From contig PUMS01000179.1 of NCBI GenBank assembly GCA_003551485.1, forward strand, positions 1 to 8,970: DNA of 8,970 nt. Reading direction: 5' to 3'. This document shows positions 6,936 to 8,970 of this stretch, in pieces. The translations under genes and the position numbers were made by a program. The notes under the pieces are model-generated. The model had not been told where the DNA came from and searched no databases. It saw nothing but the letters and a program-made list of their open reading frames with translations. This stretch comes from Phycisphaeraceae bacterium (GTDB taxonomy: Bacteria > Planctomycetota > Phycisphaerae > Phycisphaerales > Phycisphaeraceae). The first letter of the stretch is position 1, and the number at the start of each line of letters is the position of its first letter.

Positions 6936-8420
6936 TTACGGGATGCGTTGGGCGATGCGGCGGAAGTGGTGACCGCTGGCCCAGAGTCTCAGGGCCAGCT
7001 CGAGTTGGCGCGGGCGTTTGATCAGCGTGCCCGCCAGCAGCTTCCAGTAGAGCACCCGGCCACGGTGAAGCAGGCCGAGATGGAGGCTGACCCGGCCCAG
7101 CGACACCAGCGAAGCGAGCGTTCGGCGCAGGCTTAACCGTGAGGGCCGTTGGGCGGGGCGGTAATCGCGCAGGAACGCCTTGAGCCGCTGGTAATAGGGC
7201 CTCGGGGCGTAGAGATAGCGCATGGCGCGGCGGTAGCCGTCCTTGAGCAGGTCCATGGGTATCCGCGTCTGGATGTTGGTCGTGCCGTCGACGTTGTCGC
7301 CGGTGGAGGGGCCCAGCAGGCGGCCCTCGACGCTGAGGCGCTGAAACAGCTTCGTGCCGGGCGGCGCCTGCAGCAGGCCGAGCATGGCCGTGCAGATGCC
7401 CGTTCGCTGGATGAACTCGACCTGGCGCTGGATGGATGTATCGGTGTCGGAATCGAAGCCGACGATGAACCCGGCCTGGACCTGAATCCCCGCCGCGTGC
7501 AGCTTGCGCACATCCGCCTGCATGTCGCGGCGGAGGTTCTGGCGCTTGCCGCACTCGGCCAGGGCCGTCGGCTCGGGCGTCTCGATGCCGATGAAGACGG
7601 CGTCGAAGCCCGCCGCGACCATGCGACGGGTCAACTCGGCATCATCGGCGAGGTTGATCGAGGCTTCGGTGCTCATCGGCATTCGCGGCTTGCCCCGCCG
7701 CCAGAGTGCCAGGGCATCGAGCAGTTCGCCGGCGGCCTTGCGGTTGCCGATGAAGTTGTCATCCACGAAGAAGATCGACCCTCGCCAGCCCGCGGTGTAG
7801 AGGGCGTCGAGTTCGGCGATCATCTGCGGCACGGTCTTGGTCCGCGGGCGGCGGCCGAACAGGGCGGTGACGTTGCAGAAGTCGCAGTCGAAGGGGCAGC
7901 CGCGGCTGAACTGCACCGCCATCATCGCATAGCGGTGCATGTCCAGCAGGTCCCAGCGCGGCGGGGGTGTCTCTCGAACGTCCGGCTTGCCCTCGGCGCG
8001 GTAGACCGGCCGCGGCCGGCCCGCTGCAAGGTCGGCCAGGAACGCCGGAAGCGTCTGCTCGGCCTCACCAAGCACGAGGTGGTCCACGTCGGTGAAGGCC
8101 TCCGGCTCGCAGGTGAACAGCGGCCCGCCGCAGACGATGCGCTTGCCCTGGGCCCTGCACCGCTCGATCAGTGCCCGCGCGGCGCTGCGCTGCACGGTCA
8201 TGGCGCCGATGAAGACGATGTCGGCCCAGGCCAGGTCGCTGCTGCGCAGGCGCCGGGTGTTCATGTCCACCAGCCGCACCTGCCAGTGCTCGGGCAGCAG
8301 CGCGGCGACGGTGATCAGCCCCAAGGGCGGGATCACGGCACGCTTTCGGACCAGGCGCAGGGCGTGGCGAAAGCTCCAGAAGGTATCGGGAAAGGTGGGG
8401 CTGACGAGCAGGATGCGCAT
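6936..8420 (-). CDS. B12-binding radical SAM protein with DUF4070-type C-terminus
   Basis: This 494-residue protein has the cobalamin-binding, radical SAM and DUF4070 arrangement. The N-terminus MRILLVSPTFPDTFWSFRHA (1-20) and PPLGLITVAALLP (31-43) are typical of the family. VDMN (51-54) stands where classical B12-binding domains have DxHxxG, so cobalamin would lack a lower-ligand histidine. The iron-sulfur motif is C175-x3-C179-x2-C182, followed by VDDNFIGN (219-226), GIETPEP (278-284) and GFIVGFDSDTDT (317-328). The C-terminal about 120 residues (YAPRPYYQRLKAFL, then YWKLLAGTLIKRPRQL) match the DUF4070 style. Reactions in this family include radical methylation; the hopanoid C-2 methylase HpnP shares the architecture, but I cannot assign that substrate. 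The ATG at 8420 is chosen because the family motif begins there and GGAG (8429-8432) lies eight bases upstream. The protein is cytoplasmic. Confidence 0.94.
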   Translation of the reverse strand: MRILLVSPTFPDTFWSFRHALRLVRKRAVIPPLGLITVAALLPEHWQVRLVDMNTRRLRSSDLAWADIVFIGAMTVQRSAARALIERCRAQGKRIVCGGPLFTCEPEAFTDVDHLVLGEAEQTLPAFLADLAAGRPRPVYRAEGKPDVRETPPPRWDLLDMHRYAMMAVQFSRGCPFDCDFCNVTALFGRRPRTKTVPQMIAELDALYTAGWRGSIFFVDDNFIGNRKAAGELLDALALWRRGKPRMPMSTEASINLADDAELTRRMVAAGFDAVFIGIETPEPTALAECGKRQNLRRDMQADVRKLHAAGIQVQAGFIVGFDSDTDTSIQRQVEFIQRTGICTAMLGLLQAPPGTKLFQRLSVEGRLLGPSTGDNVDGTTNIQTRIPMDLLKDGYRRAMRYLYAPRPYYQRLKAFLRDYRPAQRPSRLSLRRTLASLVSLGRVSLHLGLLHRGRVLYWKLLAGTLIKRPRQLELALRLWASGHHFRRIAQRIP

Positions 8421-8448
8421 GGGCGTCGCTCCGAATAAAAGATCGGCA

Positions 8449-8454
8449 ATTATG
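8449..8454 (-). promoter_or_regulatory. -10 element candidate of the radical SAM gene
   Basis: CATAAT on the minus strand matches the sigma70 -10 consensus at five of six positions and lies about 29 bases before the ATG at 8420, in the only AT-rich patch of the region. The expected -35 position (8472-8477) reads CCAGCA, which is poor. It is touched by the dyad at 8477-8489, so the promoter could need an activator. Confidence 0.3.
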
Positions 8455-8476
8455 CTATGCCGCACGTACTGTGCTG

Positions 8477-8489
8477 GTTCACCGTGAAC
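8477..8489. promoter_or_regulatory. Operator-like dyad GTTCAC-N-GTGAAC
   Basis: GTTCAC (8477-8482) and GTGAAC (8484-8489) form a perfect inverted repeat around one base. It lies 57-69 bases upstream of the radical SAM start and abuts the expected -35 position of the candidate promoter. The symmetry suits a dimeric regulator, but I cannot name one. Confidence 0.35.
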
Positions 8490-8523
8490 TTGGCGCCGGG
8501 CCGTTTGACGATAACGAGTCGGC

Positions 8524-8563
8524 TGCGACATCCTGTCGCACAGATCGCGGCGTCCGGCCGCGA
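8524..8563. other. Two tandem perfect hairpins
   Basis: TGCGACA (8524-8530) pairs with TGTCGCA (8534-8540) around TCC. Four bases later TCGCGGC (8545-8551) pairs with GCCGCGA (8557-8563) around GTCCG. Both are perfect 7-bp stems. With the dyad at 8477-8489 and the hairpin at 8590-8618 they form a row of four inverted repeats. They might be transcript ends, protein-binding sites or part of a dispersed repeat. Confidence 0.45.
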
Positions 8564-8589
8564 AGGTTTATCGCATGAGTGCCAATCCG

Positions 8590-8618
8590 CAGGGGGGCGC
8601 CATGGTGGCGGCCCCCTG
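8590..8618. other. Long GC-rich hairpin, terminator-like without T-run
   Basis: CAGGGGG (8590-8596) pairs with CCCCCTG (8612-8618). After one G-G mismatch CGCC (8598-8601) pairs with GGCG (8607-8610) around the loop ATGGT, giving 11 pairs in all. It lies 122 bases beyond the transposase stop in the direction of transposase transcription. It could block readthrough into the radical SAM gene, but neither strand has a clear U-tract. Confidence 0.45.
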
Positions 8619-8660
8619 TGTCTTGGCCCCTGGGTCGGCGCTCGGGTCGCTCCTCAGCGT

Positions 8661-8970
8661 TGCCCTATCCTCCGCCCAGGTCATCGGCATGGTAGCCCGC
8701 ACCCGGCGGGCAGGCCAGCATCGGCGGGGCGCTGGCGGACTCATGCGGCCTGCTGATCACGACGACGGCGGGCGCGGGCCGCTTCCAGGCGCCGGTCGCG
8801 CTCGTTCCAGATCGCCTGTTCGCGCCCGGCCAGCTTGTCCGCCGGGGTGATGTAACCCAGCGCCCCGTGCAGGCGCACCTCGTTGTAGTGATTCACATAC
8901 TCGCTCACGCGGCCGCGGGCCTCATCCACGTCCCGCGGCGGCGCCGGGCGGATGCACTCGCGCTTGAGGC
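8661..8970 (-). mobile_element. IS3-family insertion sequence, one end in window
   Basis: The transposase end at 8741-8970 shows that an IS3-family element enters the window from the right. The terminal repeat should lie a few tens of bases beyond the stop. TGCCCTATCCTCCGCCC starting at 8661 begins with the usual TG and is my best guess for the element tip, 80 bp past the stop. The opposite end is outside the window, so neither the inverted repeat nor a target duplication can be checked. The family call is secure; the boundary is not. Confidence 0.5.
8741..8970 (-). CDS. IS3-family transposase (OrfB), C-terminal part, cut by window edge
   Basis: The visible 75 codons encode the end of the DDE integrase-type catalytic domain. 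The reading LKRECIRP leads into EARGRVSEYVNHYNEVRLH and ALGYITPADKLAGRE, the standard C-terminal signature of IS3-family OrfB (rve_3 region). The tail is a basic helix (ERDRRLEAARARRRRDQQAA). The frame is open to the window edge, so the catalytic Asp residues and the final Glu lie outside. A GTG at 8929 is internal, not the real start. Nothing visible disrupts the frame, so the gene may be intact; a usual OrfB is about 280-300 residues. Confidence 0.93.
   Translation of the reverse strand, partial: LKRECIRPAPPRDVDEARGRVSEYVNHYNEVRLHGALGYITPADKLAGREQAIWNERDRRLEAARARRRRDQQAA

Larger units (their letters stand above)
8421..8740. other. Intergenic region with hairpins and IS boundary
   Basis: This 320-bp stretch between the radical SAM start and the IS3 transposase stop has no gene I can support. 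It holds the leftward ribosome-binding site and an AT-rich -10 candidate (8449-8454), a 13-bp dyad (8477-8489), hairpins at 8524-8540, 8545-8563 and 8590-8618, and then sequence that should include the end of the insertion element. A plus-strand ATG at 8575 with GAAGG upstream opens a 91-codon frame, but it runs antisense into the transposase and has no recognisable domain. Confidence 0.6.

Noticed and set aside
7149..8438. 429-codon open frame on the plus strand
   Set aside because: It is antisense to the radical SAM gene, whose motifs are unambiguous. The product has no recognisable domain.
8421..8531. 37-residue N-terminal extension of the radical SAM protein
   Set aside because: The family N-terminus begins at the ATG at 8420, which has a ribosome-binding site. 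The extension covers the -10 candidate and the dyad.
8575..8850. 91-codon plus-strand frame with GAAGG upstream of its ATG
   Set aside because: It spans the long hairpin and runs antisense into the IS3 transposase. The sequence has no domain; a truncated small gene interrupted by the IS cannot be excluded but is unsupported.

Overview
The window is GC-rich and densely coding, with long spurious open frames opposite the real genes. The gene content suggests a planctomycete, perhaps Phycisphaerae-like: a reduced secretin-like secreted protein, a large secreted beta-propeller with a FlgD-like Ig domain, an FAD oxidoreductase carrying a discoidin-like C-terminal domain, and a B12-binding radical SAM protein of the DUF4070 type. 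This placement is inferred from family knowledge; there is no rRNA or other marker gene in the window.

Layout. Bases 1-299 (minus) hold tatA, cut by the left edge, with a good sigma70-type promoter at 379-407 and a short repeat-like palindrome at 429-449. Bases 491-1624 (minus) encode an exported secretin-like protein whose signal peptide contains a twin arginine. A 267-bp divergent region follows. Bases 1892-4585 (plus) encode an 897-residue exported FlgD-Ig/beta-propeller protein. It converges on the FAD oxidoreductase at 4818-6698 (minus). Between them lies a compact structured block (about 4640-4810) that, read on the minus strand, resembles the 3' end of a group II (IIC-like) intron with no reverse transcriptase. 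A 237-bp spacer with a REP-like nested palindrome separates the oxidoreductase from the upstream radical SAM gene (6936-8420, minus). Bases 8421-8740 contain no convincing gene but hold a dyad and three hairpins in a row. The right edge (8741-8970, minus) is the C-terminal end of an IS3-family transposase.

How the genes relate. No tight operon is visible: each gene is separated from the next by 190-320 bp and most have their own promoter-like or ribosome-binding signals. TatA is a component of the twin-arginine export machinery. The two genes next to it encode exported proteins, and one has an RR-type signal, but substrate status is only a guess. The oxidoreductase and radical SAM proteins lack signal peptides and are predicted to be cytoplasmic. 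The right half shows signs of mobile-element activity (IS3 end, intron-like remnant, repeat-like palindromes). I found no CRISPR array, tRNA, rRNA or clear defence system. The most unusual items are the intron-like RNA block and the row of hairpins beside the insertion sequence.
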